This document shows, piece after piece, positions 1 through 7,160 of a DNA stretch of 61,079 bases (position 1 is its first letter; each line of letters begins with the position of its first letter). The stretch comes from an uncultured Oscillospiraceae bacterium. GTDB taxonomy: Bacteria; Bacillota; Clostridia; Oscillospirales; Oscillospiraceae. The notes below the pieces were generated by a model. It was not told where the DNA came from and made no database searches. It saw only the letters and a list, made by a program, of their open reading frames with translations. Location of the stretch: NCBI GenBank assembly GCA_934622035.1, contig CAKTVG010000017.1, positions 1 through 61,079 on the forward strand. Reading direction: 5' to 3'. The translations under genes and the position numbers were made by a program.

Positions 1-404
1 TTCTGGTACTCGTGGCCCTGATGGATGTACATGTCGTCGCGGATGCCGATGACGTCAGCCATGAAGGAGACCATGTTCGCGGTCTCGCGGACGGTCTCGC
101 CGTGGGCAATCTGGGACTTCTTCTCGTCGAGAACCTGCTCTTCCAGACCCAGCAGGTTGCAGGCGGAGGCGAAGGAGAAGCGGGTACGGGTGGAATTGTC
201 GCGGAAGAGGGAGATGCCAAGACCGGAATTGAAGATCTTAGTGGACTTGTTGCGCTCACGCAGGTCGCGCAGGGCGTCGGCGACGGTGAAGATGGCGTCG
301 ATTTCGTCGTCGGTCTTATCCCAAGTCCAGTAGAAATCGGTCTTGTACATATTGTTGATGTGCAGCGTCTCAAGATGACGTGCAAGCTCTACGGTTTTGC
401 TCAT
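1..404 (-). CDS. ygeW: Knotted carbamoyltransferase YgeW (5' part; runs off window)
   Basis: Partial gene; only the first 134 codons lie in the window. The start codon is at 402-404 on the minus strand behind an AAGGAGAG ribosome site. The residues contain FRDNSTRTRFSFASA, a variant of the STRTR carbamoyl-phosphate loop of the aspartate/ornithine carbamoyltransferases, and KSQIAHGETVRET, which is characteristic of the YgeW branch. YgeW-type enzymes are thought to transfer a carbamoyl group to or from an unidentified acceptor; in E. coli and gut Firmicutes they cluster with ygeX, ygeY, ssnA and hydA, a set linked to anaerobic purine and urate breakdown. Here it follows ygeY by 67 bases on the same strand, so the two are probably one transcript. 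Identification is strong; the physiological substrate is not known from the sequence. Confidence 0.9.
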   Translation of the reverse strand, partial: MSKTVELARHLETLHINNMYKTDFYWTWDKTDDEIDAIFTVADALRDLRERNKSTKIFNSGLGISLFRDNSTRTRFSFASACNLLGLEEQVLDEKKSQIAHGETVRETANMVSFMADVIGIRDDMYIHQGHEYQ

Positions 405-471
405 TTGATTCTCTCCTTATATTTATTCATGGAGGGCCGGCACGGAGACCGGCCCGGTTTTCAGAACGGAA

Positions 472-1866
472 TTACTTAATGTCGTTGCCGGTCAGTTCCT
501 GACGGAATTCCGCCTCGGTGATCTTGTTTTCGGGCTTGTACAGGCCGGGAACGGCGGCATACAGCGCGGCGCAGACGACGAGATCCTGCTTCCAGGTGAT
601 CTCGTTGGGGGCATGGGCCTGGGACTCGGCGCCGGGGCCGAAGCCGACGCAGGGGATACCGTAGCGGCCCTGGATGGAAACGCCGTTCGTGGAGAAGGTC
701 CACTTGTCGGTCAGCGGACGGCCCTCGCGCTTTTCCTTTGCGGTGTCGTCGGCATACAGGCGCTTATCGCCCCAGAGCGCGTGGTGCGCGTCGACCAGAG
801 CCTGCACATGGGCAGCGGATTCCTTGTTGATCCAGGTCGGGAAGAAGCACTCGGTTTCGTAGACATGGCCGGTCCATGCGGGACGGTCATACATATACAT
901 GGAAACCTTGACGTCCTTGGCATACTTCTTGCAGGCGGGCAGATCCTCGATCTCCTTCAGGCAGGACTTGTAGGTCTCGCCGGCCGTCATGCGGCGGTCG
1001 ATGGAGATGGAGCAGGAGTCGGCAACGGCGCAGCGGGAGGGAGAGGTGTAGAAAATCTGGGAGGTGGTGCAGGTGCCGCGGCCGAGGAAGCGGGCGTCTT
1101 CCCAATGCTCGGGGTTGAACTTCGGGTCGAGCATCTTGACAAGGCCGTTGATCTCGGTGGAGCCGTCGGCGGGGTTTTCGTTCAGGTCGCGGACGTTCAG
1201 CAGAACCTCGGCCATCTTGTGAATGGCGTTGTCGCCGCGCTCGGGAGCGGAGCCGTGGCAGGAAACGCCGTGCATGTCGACACGGATTTCCATACGGCCG
1301 CGGTGGCCGCGGTAGATGCCGCCGTCGGTCGGCTCGGTGGAGATGACGAACTCGATCTGGCTGCGTGCGTCCTCGGGACCGTTGAAGTACTCGTTGACGA
1401 TGGACTGCCAGCACATGCCGTCGCAGTCTTCCTCCTGCACGGAGCCGACGACCATGATTTTATAATCCTCAGGAATGAGGTTCAGGTCTTTCATGATTTT
1501 TGCGCCATAGGTCGCAGAGGCCATGCCGCCCTCCTGGTCGGAGCCGCCGCGGCCGTAAATGATCTCGTCGGTCTCATAGCCCTTGTAGGGGTCGGCAGTC
1601 CAGTTTTCGATGTTGCCGATACCGACGGTGTCGATGTGAGAATCGATTGCGATGATCTTCTTGCCGTGACCCATCCAGCCGATGACATTGCCCAGCTGGT
1701 CGATCTCGACCTTGTCGTAGCCGAGCTTTTCCATTTCGGCCTTGATGCGCATGACGACGCCCTTCTCCTCGCAGCTCTCGCTGGGGATGGCGATCATGTC
1801 GCGAAGGAAGCGGCTCATGTCTGCACGGTAGCCCTCGGCAGCCTTTTTGATTGCTTCAAAATCCAT
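472..1866 (-). CDS. ygeY: YgeY-family M20 hydrolase (selenium-metabolism-linked)
   Basis: 464-residue cytoplasmic amidohydrolase of the M20/dimetal peptidase fold. The metal-ligand motif SHIDTV lies near residue 75, followed by the glycine-rich GRGGSDQEGG, which supplies a further ligand in this family, and QEEDCDG with the catalytic glutamate pair. The start was set at 1864-1866 because GGAGGG lies just upstream; the open frame extends 14 codons further without a ribosome site. The family is named for its genomic association with selenium-dependent molybdenum hydroxylases and is proposed to hydrolyse a carbamoylated or ureido intermediate in purine degradation. It is transcribed towards ygeW and diverges from the YheO-like regulator. 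Family assignment is secure; the substrate is inferred from context only. Confidence 0.9.
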   Translation of the reverse strand: MDFEAIKKAAEGYRADMSRFLRDMIAIPSESCEEKGVVMRIKAEMEKLGYDKVEIDQLGNVIGWMGHGKKIIAIDSHIDTVGIGNIENWTADPYKGYETDEIIYGRGGSDQEGGMASATYGAKIMKDLNLIPEDYKIMVVGSVQEEDCDGMCWQSIVNEYFNGPEDARSQIEFVISTEPTDGGIYRGHRGRMEIRVDMHGVSCHGSAPERGDNAIHKMAEVLLNVRDLNENPADGSTEINGLVKMLDPKFNPEHWEDARFLGRGTCTTSQIFYTSPSRCAVADSCSISIDRRMTAGETYKSCLKEIEDLPACKKYAKDVKVSMYMYDRPAWTGHVYETECFFPTWINKESAAHVQALVDAHHALWGDKRLYADDTAKEKREGRPLTDKWTFSTNGVSIQGRYGIPCVGFGPGAESQAHAPNEITWKQDLVVCAALYAAVPGLYKPENKITEAEFRQELTGNDIK

Positions 1867-1920
1867 GATGTACCCTCCATAAATTTTACATTTTCGGACC
1901 GCTCTCACGGTTACACCACT

Positions 1921-1948
1921 ATATTAGCATATCTATTCCAGAAGTCAA
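1921..1948 (-). promoter_or_regulatory. Promoter for ygeY-ygeW
   Basis: On the minus strand TTGACT (1943-1948) is followed after 16 bases by TAATAT (1921-1926) preceded by TGC, giving an extended -10. It faces ygeY with a leader of about 50 bases. Confidence 0.65.
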
Positions 1949-1987
1949 ACAAATTTTTTTAAAACCAAAAAAATTTTTGAAAAAGAA

Positions 1988-2015
1988 TTGATTTCTATAA
2001 AAAATGTGTTATCAT
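1988..2015 (+). promoter_or_regulatory. Promoter for the YheO-like regulator operon
   Basis: TTGATT (1988-1993), 16-base spacer, TATCAT (2010-2015) with TGT in front (extended -10). It is back to back with the ygeY promoter, with about 40 bp between the two -35 elements, a geometry that suits common control by the adjacent regulator. Confidence 0.6.
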
Positions 2016-2078
2016 AAGAGGTGTAAAAAAGGGGTGCGGAGGCTTTGCTTTCCACCGAGAAAAGAAAGGAGCGGATAT

Positions 2079-2732
2079 ATGCTCAAAAACAGCGATCTGG
2101 ATGCTCTGCGTCGCATCGCAAAGGGCATCGCTGCGCAGTTTGGCAGCAATTGTGAAGTCGTCGTACATGAGATCTCAGAGCACAGTACACAGCGTTCCAT
2201 CTGCGCCATTGAAAACGGCCACGTATCCGGCAGAAAGCTCGGCGATGGCCCTTCTCAGGTGGTGCTCGAGCAACTTGGCAAAGGCGACGGGTGTCCGGAG
2301 GATCACCTGTGCTACCTGACGCGGACGCCGGACGGCAAGCTGCTGAAATCCTCTTCGGTGTATATCCGCGACGACGAGGGCAAGGTTGCGGCAATTTTTT
2401 GCATCAACTTTGACATTTCCACCCTGGTCATGGCCGAACAGGCGCTGCGCCAGCTGACCTCCACCAATCCGGAAAACGACCCGCCTGCGCGGATTATGCA
2501 CAATGTCAACGACCTTTTGGACGATCTGCTGGAGCAGTCCGTCCACATGATCGGCAAGCCCGTGACCATGATGTCCAAGGAGGACAAGGTTCGCGCCATT
2601 CGCTTCCTGAATGACCACGGCGCGCTGCTGATCACAAAATCCGGCGATAAGATCGCCAACTATTTCGGCATTTCCAAATTCACTCTATATTCTTATCTCG
2701 ATGTAAAAACAGGAGGAAAAAACAATGATTGA
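2079..2732 (+). CDS. YheO/DauR-like transcriptional regulator
   Basis: 217 residues. The N-terminal half (about residues 8-120) resembles the YheO PAS-like sensor domain, with HEI and a long segment on how the effector is read (SSSVYIRDDEGKVAAIFCIN). The C-terminal part (about 165-210) has the helix-turn-helix seen in this family, ending KIANYFGISKFTLYSYL. The start at 2079 follows AAAGGAG; an upstream in-frame ATG at 2004 lacks one. The family includes DauR, which responds to D-arginine, and other amino-acid-related regulators. It diverges from ygeY and its last codons overlap the next gene by 8 bases, so it probably controls one or both transcripts. Effector unknown. Confidence 0.82.
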   Translation: MLKNSDLDALRRIAKGIAAQFGSNCEVVVHEISEHSTQRSICAIENGHVSGRKLGDGPSQVVLEQLGKGDGCPEDHLCYLTRTPDGKLLKSSSVYIRDDEGKVAAIFCINFDISTLVMAEQALRQLTSTNPENDPPARIMHNVNDLLDDLLEQSVHMIGKPVTMMSKEDKVRAIRFLNDHGALLITKSGDKIANYFGISKFTLYSYLDVKTGGKNND

Positions 2733-4200
2733 TCTTCGCATCAACAAGACCGGTCTGGAGCACAACATCCAGAAGGCCAAGGAAAACAACATCATTATCC
2801 CGACCATCGCGCAGATGCAGAACCCCGACCTGATCCCTGATAAGATCAAGGAAAAGCTCACCCACACCGGACTCTGGGATGTCGATCCCGTCAACCTGTT
2901 CCGTATCTCCTGGCACAACGAGGCGAAGGAATACGGCGGCCTCTATCAGAAGACCCCGAACTATGTTGAGATCCCCAGCGAGCTGTCCGGCGTTCCCTGC
3001 CGCATCATCGCCATGTCCGGCAAGTGGTTCCCCACCGGCTGCCATAAGGTCGGCGCTTCCTTCGGCTGCCTGGCTCCCCGCCTTGTGACCGGCCAGTTTG
3101 ACGCAACCTATCATCATGCCGTTTGGCCCTCCACCGGTAACTACTGCCGCGGCGGCGCGTTCAACTCCAAGCTGCTGGCCTGCGAATCCGTGGCCATCCT
3201 GCCGCAGGATATGTCCAAGGAGCGCTTCGACTGGCTGAAGAGCATTGCCGGTCAGATCATCGCGACCCCCGGCTGCGAGTCCAACGTCAAGGAAATCTTT
3301 GACAAGACCTGGGAACTGAAGAAGGATCCCACCATGATGATCTTCAACCAGTTTGCCGAGATGGGCAACCCCCTGTGGCACTACAATGTCACCGGCTACG
3401 CCCTGGCAGAGCTGTTTGAGTCCGTCAAGAAGCCCGGCCAGAACTTTGCCGGCGCCTGCTTCACCTCCGGCTCCGCCGGCACCATGAGCGCGGGCGACCT
3501 GCTCAAGGAGCGCTATCCGCACCTGAAGCTCGCCGTCGGTGAGGCGCTGCAGTGCCCGACCATCCTGGACAACGGCTTCGGCGGCCACCGCATCGAGGGC
3601 ATCGGCGACAAGCACATCCCCTGGATCCACAATGTGAAGAACACCGACATGGCCATTGCCATTGACGACGAAGACAGCCAGCGCCTGCTGCGCCTGTTCA
3701 ACACCGCCGAGGGCAAGAAGTACATGAAGGAGCAGCTCCACATGAGCGACGAGCAGATCGAGAAGATGACCTGGCTGGGCATTTCCGGTATCGCCAACGT
3801 CCTTTGCTGCATCAAGATGGCGAAGTACTACGAGTTGACCGAGAACGACGTCGTCGCCACCGTCCTGACCGACTCTGCCGTCATGTATGGCAGCCGTATC
3901 GAAGAGCTGAACCAGCAGCACGGCGCTTACTCCGAGCACGAGGCTGCAATGGATCACGCCCGCCATATGCTCGACCTCAAGACCGACAGCATGCTCGAGC
4001 TGACCTACACCGAGCGCAAGCGCGTGCACAACCTGAAGTACTACACTTGGGTTGAGCAGCAGGGCATGACCGTCGAGGATCTGAACGCCCAGTGGTACGA
4101 CACCAAGAACACCTGGGATGCCGTCCATGCACAGGCGAAGGATCTTGACGAGCTGATCAACGAGTTCAACGAGGCTACCGGCCTGCTGAAGAACCTGTAA
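2725..4200 (+). CDS. PLP-dependent enzyme, tryptophan-synthase-beta superfamily
   Basis: 491 residues, with AGGAGG at 2711-2716. TGCHKVGASF near residue 110 holds the likely PLP-binding lysine, and TSGSAGTMSAGD near residue 248 is the glycine/serine loop that holds the PLP phosphate in fold-type II enzymes. It is longer than diaminopropionate ammonia-lyase YgeX (about 400 residues) or cysteine synthase (about 310). The start overlaps the regulator stop, which implies translational coupling. Because it replaces ygeX in a neighbourhood with ygeW and ygeY, it may do a comparable lyase step on a diamino acid, but that is inference. It could equally be a desulfhydrase or another ammonia-lyase. Confidence 0.75.
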   Translation: MIDLRINKTGLEHNIQKAKENNIIIPTIAQMQNPDLIPDKIKEKLTHTGLWDVDPVNLFRISWHNEAKEYGGLYQKTPNYVEIPSELSGVPCRIIAMSGKWFPTGCHKVGASFGCLAPRLVTGQFDATYHHAVWPSTGNYCRGGAFNSKLLACESVAILPQDMSKERFDWLKSIAGQIIATPGCESNVKEIFDKTWELKKDPTMMIFNQFAEMGNPLWHYNVTGYALAELFESVKKPGQNFAGACFTSGSAGTMSAGDLLKERYPHLKLAVGEALQCPTILDNGFGGHRIEGIGDKHIPWIHNVKNTDMAIAIDDEDSQRLLRLFNTAEGKKYMKEQLHMSDEQIEKMTWLGISGIANVLCCIKMAKYYELTENDVVATVLTDSAVMYGSRIEELNQQHGAYSEHEAAMDHARHMLDLKTDSMLELTYTERKRVHNLKYYTWVEQQGMTVEDLNAQWYDTKNTWDAVHAQAKDLDELINEFNEATGLLKNL

Positions 4201-4220
4201 TTTCATATCTCGCAACGCCG

Positions 4221-4258
4221 CAGGGGCGGGACCTCCGTCCCGCCCCTGTTATTATATT
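4221..4258 (+). terminator. Intrinsic terminator after the PLP enzyme
   Basis: Perfect 12-bp stem (4221-4232 with 4237-4248), CTCC loop, then TTATTATATT. The tail is U-rich rather than pure U, so some read-through into the next gene is possible. Confidence 0.75.
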
Positions 4259-4312
4259 GATGAAACCCCCGCCAGGTGGGCGGAGGACGAATACAACATA
4301 AGGAGAACGAAC

Positions 4313-5560
4313 ATGAGAAACGTAAAATGCGGCAGATGCGTTCGCTGCGGCAAGGAATACAAGGCGGTTCCCAACCTGACGAACTGCGAATGCGGTGGCA
4401 TTCTGGACATCATTTATGATTATGACTATATCAAGGAAAACCTGACGAAGGAAAAGCTCGCCGCGCGGGACGACCGCTCCATGTGGCGCTACCGCGAGCT
4501 GCTGCCGGTCGAGGAAACCACGCCCAACACGCCGCTGCGCGTCGGCTGGTCGCCGCTGTATCAGGCCGACCGTCTGGCCAAGGAGCTGGGCATTGCCAAG
4601 CTCTGGGTGAAGGATGATGGGCAGAACCCGACGGCATCCTTGAAGGACCGCGCCTCTGCCATGGCGGTTGCCAAGGCGCAGGAGGCGGGCGCAAAGGTCA
4701 TTGCCTGTTCCTCCACCGGCAACGCCGCTTCCTCTCTGGCGGGCAACGCCGCGGCGGCGGGCCTGAAAACCTATATTTTCGTTCCGTCCCGCGCCCCCAA
4801 GGGCAAGGTTGCGCAGCTGATGACCTTCGGCGCAACGGTCGTCTCCGTGCAGGGCAGCTATGAGGATACCTTCGAGCTGTCCAAGCAGGCAATCGACAAG
4901 TGGGGCTGGTACAACCGCAACGCGGCAATCAACCCCTACCTCTCCGAGGGCAAGAAGACCGTCGGGCTGGAGATCATGGAGCAGCTGAACTGGCAGGTGC
5001 CGGATTATATCGCCATTTCCGTCGGCGACGGCTGCACCATCGCAGGCCTCTGGAAAGGACTGAAGGATCTGTATGCCATTGGCTTCATCGACCGCCTGCC
5101 GCGCCTGATTTCCGCGCAGGCGGAGGGCTGCTGCCCGCTCAACCGCGCAATCACGGAGAACAAGCCCTGGCATCCCATGGAGGAGAACACGCTGGCCGAC
5201 TCCATCGCCGTCGGCGTGCCGCGCAATGCGGACAAGGCGCTCATGGCCATCCGTGAGTCCAACGGTCTGGTCGTCAATGTCTCCGACGAGGAGATTATGG
5301 CGGCGCAGAAGCTGCTCGGCCGCACCTGCGGCGTGTTTGGCGAGCCTGCGGGCGTGACCGGAACGGCGGGCGTGAAGAAGCTGCGCGAGCAGGGCATCCT
5401 GCCGGCAGATGCGACGGTCGTTTCCGTCGTGACCGGCAACGGCCTGAAGGATGTCGCCAACGCGATCAAGGCCTGTGGCGAACCGATCTCCATCCCGTCT
5501 GACATGGACCTCCTGCTGAAGGCTTTCGCCGAGAACGGCATCCACGTCGAAGAAGACTGA
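4313..5560 (+). CDS. Threonine-synthase-like PLP enzyme
   Basis: 415 residues, fold-type II PLP enzyme of the threonine synthase family. The N-terminus carries a zinc-ribbon-like cysteine cluster (CGRCVRCGKEY, then NCECGG). NPTASLKDRASA at about residues 104-115 has the Schiff-base lysine, and SSTGNAASSLAG is the following substrate/phosphate loop. VTGNGLKD near the C-terminus completes the PLP phosphate contacts. Preceded by AAGGAG. It may be a true threonine synthase (phosphohomoserine to threonine), but no hom or thrB lies nearby, and its position beside another PLP enzyme and ygeW/ygeY leaves a lyase role open. The family is certain, the exact reaction less so. Confidence 0.8.
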   Translation: MRNVKCGRCVRCGKEYKAVPNLTNCECGGILDIIYDYDYIKENLTKEKLAARDDRSMWRYRELLPVEETTPNTPLRVGWSPLYQADRLAKELGIAKLWVKDDGQNPTASLKDRASAMAVAKAQEAGAKVIACSSTGNAASSLAGNAAAAGLKTYIFVPSRAPKGKVAQLMTFGATVVSVQGSYEDTFELSKQAIDKWGWYNRNAAINPYLSEGKKTVGLEIMEQLNWQVPDYIAISVGDGCTIAGLWKGLKDLYAIGFIDRLPRLISAQAEGCCPLNRAITENKPWHPMEENTLADSIAVGVPRNADKALMAIRESNGLVVNVSDEEIMAAQKLLGRTCGVFGEPAGVTGTAGVKKLREQGILPADATVVSVVTGNGLKDVANAIKACGEPISIPSDMDLLLKAFAENGIHVEED

Positions 5561-5578
5561 TCTTCCAATATAGATTTC

Positions 5579-5612
5579 GAGCCTCTCGCCCGTTTGGACG
5601 AGAGGCTCTTTT
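5579..5612. terminator. Terminator between convergent genes
   Basis: Stem 5579-5588 with 5599-5608 (GAGCCTCTCG and its complement), 10-base loop, TTTT on the plus side. It serves the plus-strand PLP gene and may also stop the minus-strand operon. Confidence 0.8.
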
Positions 5613-5613
5613 G

Positions 5614-5940
5614 TCATTCCGTTCGGTGCAGGGAGCGCTCTGTGGAAAAACCGTCTGGATAGCGCGCAGAGAGCTTTTCCAGATTCATGCGGAAAATATC
5701 CTCGAGCGGATAGCCGAGAATGTGTGCCGTCTCCGCCAGATACCACGCTACGTCGCCCAGCTCTTTGGCAATGGCTTCACGGTTCAGGGGATGCCCCTGA
5801 GAGAGGTGCTTTTTTACGAGGTCGATGACCTCCCCGCTCTCGCCGCAGAGGCCCATGACGCCGTTGATGAGCGTGTCCTGTTCGGAAAGCGCCGGGTTCA
5901 GCCAGCGCATGGCCTGCACCTGATATTCGTTCGGCGTCAT
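5614..5940 (-). CDS. MazG-like nucleotide pyrophosphohydrolase
   Basis: 108 residues, all-alpha NTP pyrophosphatase of the MazG type. The magnesium-binding helices are visible as GESGEVIDLVKK and KELGDVAWYLA, giving the ExxE and ExxD acidic sets. Single-domain proteins of this length hydrolyse (d)NTPs or modified nucleotides to the monophosphate and pyrophosphate, as house-cleaning enzymes. The start overlaps the pepT stop by 4 bases (ATGA), so it is the last gene of a lipoprotein-pepT-mazG-like transcript. Substrate cannot be read from sequence. Confidence 0.85.
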   Translation of the reverse strand: MTPNEYQVQAMRWLNPALSEQDTLINGVMGLCGESGEVIDLVKKHLSQGHPLNREAIAKELGDVAWYLAETAHILGYPLEDIFRMNLEKLSARYPDGFSTERSLHRTE

Positions 5941-7145
5941 TTTGCGGCGTCGATCAGGATGTTCTTCAGAACGCGGACCGCCGCCTCCATGTCCTCGACG
6001 GGGACATATTCAAAGCGGCCGTGATAGTTTTCTCCGCCGGTGAAGAGGTTGGGGCAGGGAAGACCCTCGTAGGACAGGCGTGCGCCGTCCGTGCCGCCGC
6101 GGATGGGGACGATACTGGGCGTGACGCCCGCCTCGCGCATGGCTTTCTCGGCAGCCTCGACAATGAAGAGCTTCGGCTCGATCTGCTCGCGCATGTTGTA
6201 ATAGCTGTCGCGCAGTGCAAGCTCCACCGTGCCGTTGCCGTATTTCTGATTCAGGAAGGCGGCGATTTCGGCGAACTGCTCCTTGCGGCGCTCGAATTTA
6301 GCGCGGTCGTGGTCACGGATGATGTATTCCAGGCGGGAAAGCTCTACATCGCCCTGCATTTCGCAGAGGTGGCTGAAGCCCTCGTAGCCCTCGGTGCTCT
6401 CCGGTCGGTCGTGCAGGGGCAGCAGGCCGTGGAACTCCATGGCGATGTGCTGGGAGTTGACCATGCAGTTTTTCGCGCTGCCGGGGTGGACGTTGCGACC
6501 GTGCACGGTGACGACGGCGGAGGCGGCGTTGAAGTTTTCATATTCCAGCTCACCCAGCGTGCCGCCGTCGACGGTGTAGCCGTAGTCGGCGCCGAAGTGC
6601 TCGAGATCGAAGCGATCCGTGCCGCGGCCAATCTCCTCGTCGGGCGTGAAGGCGATGCGCAGCGGCGCGTGCGCCGTGCCGGAGGCCATCAGCTCCTCCA
6701 CGGCGGTCAGAATTTCCGCGATACCGGCCTTGTCGTCCGCGCCAAGGAGCGTTGTGCCGTCGGTGACGATCAGGTGTTTGCCGGCGTTGCGGTTCAGACT
6801 GGGAAAGTCCGCCGGGCGCAGGAAGATCTGCTCCGGCTCATTCAGGCAGAGGTCGCCGCCCTCATACTTGACAATGCGGGCGCGGATGTTTTTACCGGAG
6901 CAGTCCGGGGAGGTGTCCATGTGGGAGATCAGCGCGATGACGGGCGCACCCTCCTTGCCGGGCACGGCGCCATAGACATAGCCGTTGTCGTCCATGCGCA
7001 CGTCGCAGATGCCCATGGCGCGCATTTCCTCCGCCAGCGCCTGGCCCAAAAGCTTCTGCTTTTCGGTGGAGGGGCAGGTTTCGGAGTGCTCGTCGGACTG
7101 CGTGTCGAAGGAGACATAGTGCAGGAAACGTTCAGTCACTGTCAT
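5937..7145 (-). CDS. pepT: Peptidase T (tripeptide aminopeptidase)
   Basis: 402 residues, the usual PepT length. An M20B dizinc aminopeptidase that removes the N-terminal residue from tripeptides in the cytoplasm. Visible motifs: ALISHMDTSPD (first zinc histidine and aspartate) near residue 80, GADDKAGIAEI with the bridging aspartate near 140, and FTPDEEIGRG with the catalytic glutamate pair near 175. PIRGGTDGARLS near 350 is also typical. It starts 15 bases after a predicted secreted metallopeptidase lipoprotein, suggesting that outside proteolysis and inside tripeptide cleavage are linked. Confidence 0.95.
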   Translation of the reverse strand: MTVTERFLHYVSFDTQSDEHSETCPSTEKQKLLGQALAEEMRAMGICDVRMDDNGYVYGAVPGKEGAPVIALISHMDTSPDCSGKNIRARIVKYEGGDLCLNEPEQIFLRPADFPSLNRNAGKHLIVTDGTTLLGADDKAGIAEILTAVEELMASGTAHAPLRIAFTPDEEIGRGTDRFDLEHFGADYGYTVDGGTLGELEYENFNAASAVVTVHGRNVHPGSAKNCMVNSQHIAMEFHGLLPLHDRPESTEGYEGFSHLCEMQGDVELSRLEYIIRDHDRAKFERRKEQFAEIAAFLNQKYGNGTVELALRDSYYNMREQIEPKLFIVEAAEKAMREAGVTPSIVPIRGGTDGARLSYEGLPCPNLFTGGENYHGRFEYVPVEDMEAAVRVLKNILIDAAK

Positions 7146-7160
7146 TGTTCATTCGTCCTT

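Noticed and set aside
2680..4215. Long minus-strand frame (511 codons) opposite the PLP enzyme
   Set aside because: Repetitive Leu/Val/Gly/Asp content of an antisense frame in G+C-rich DNA, no ribosome site, and the plus-strand protein is clearly real.
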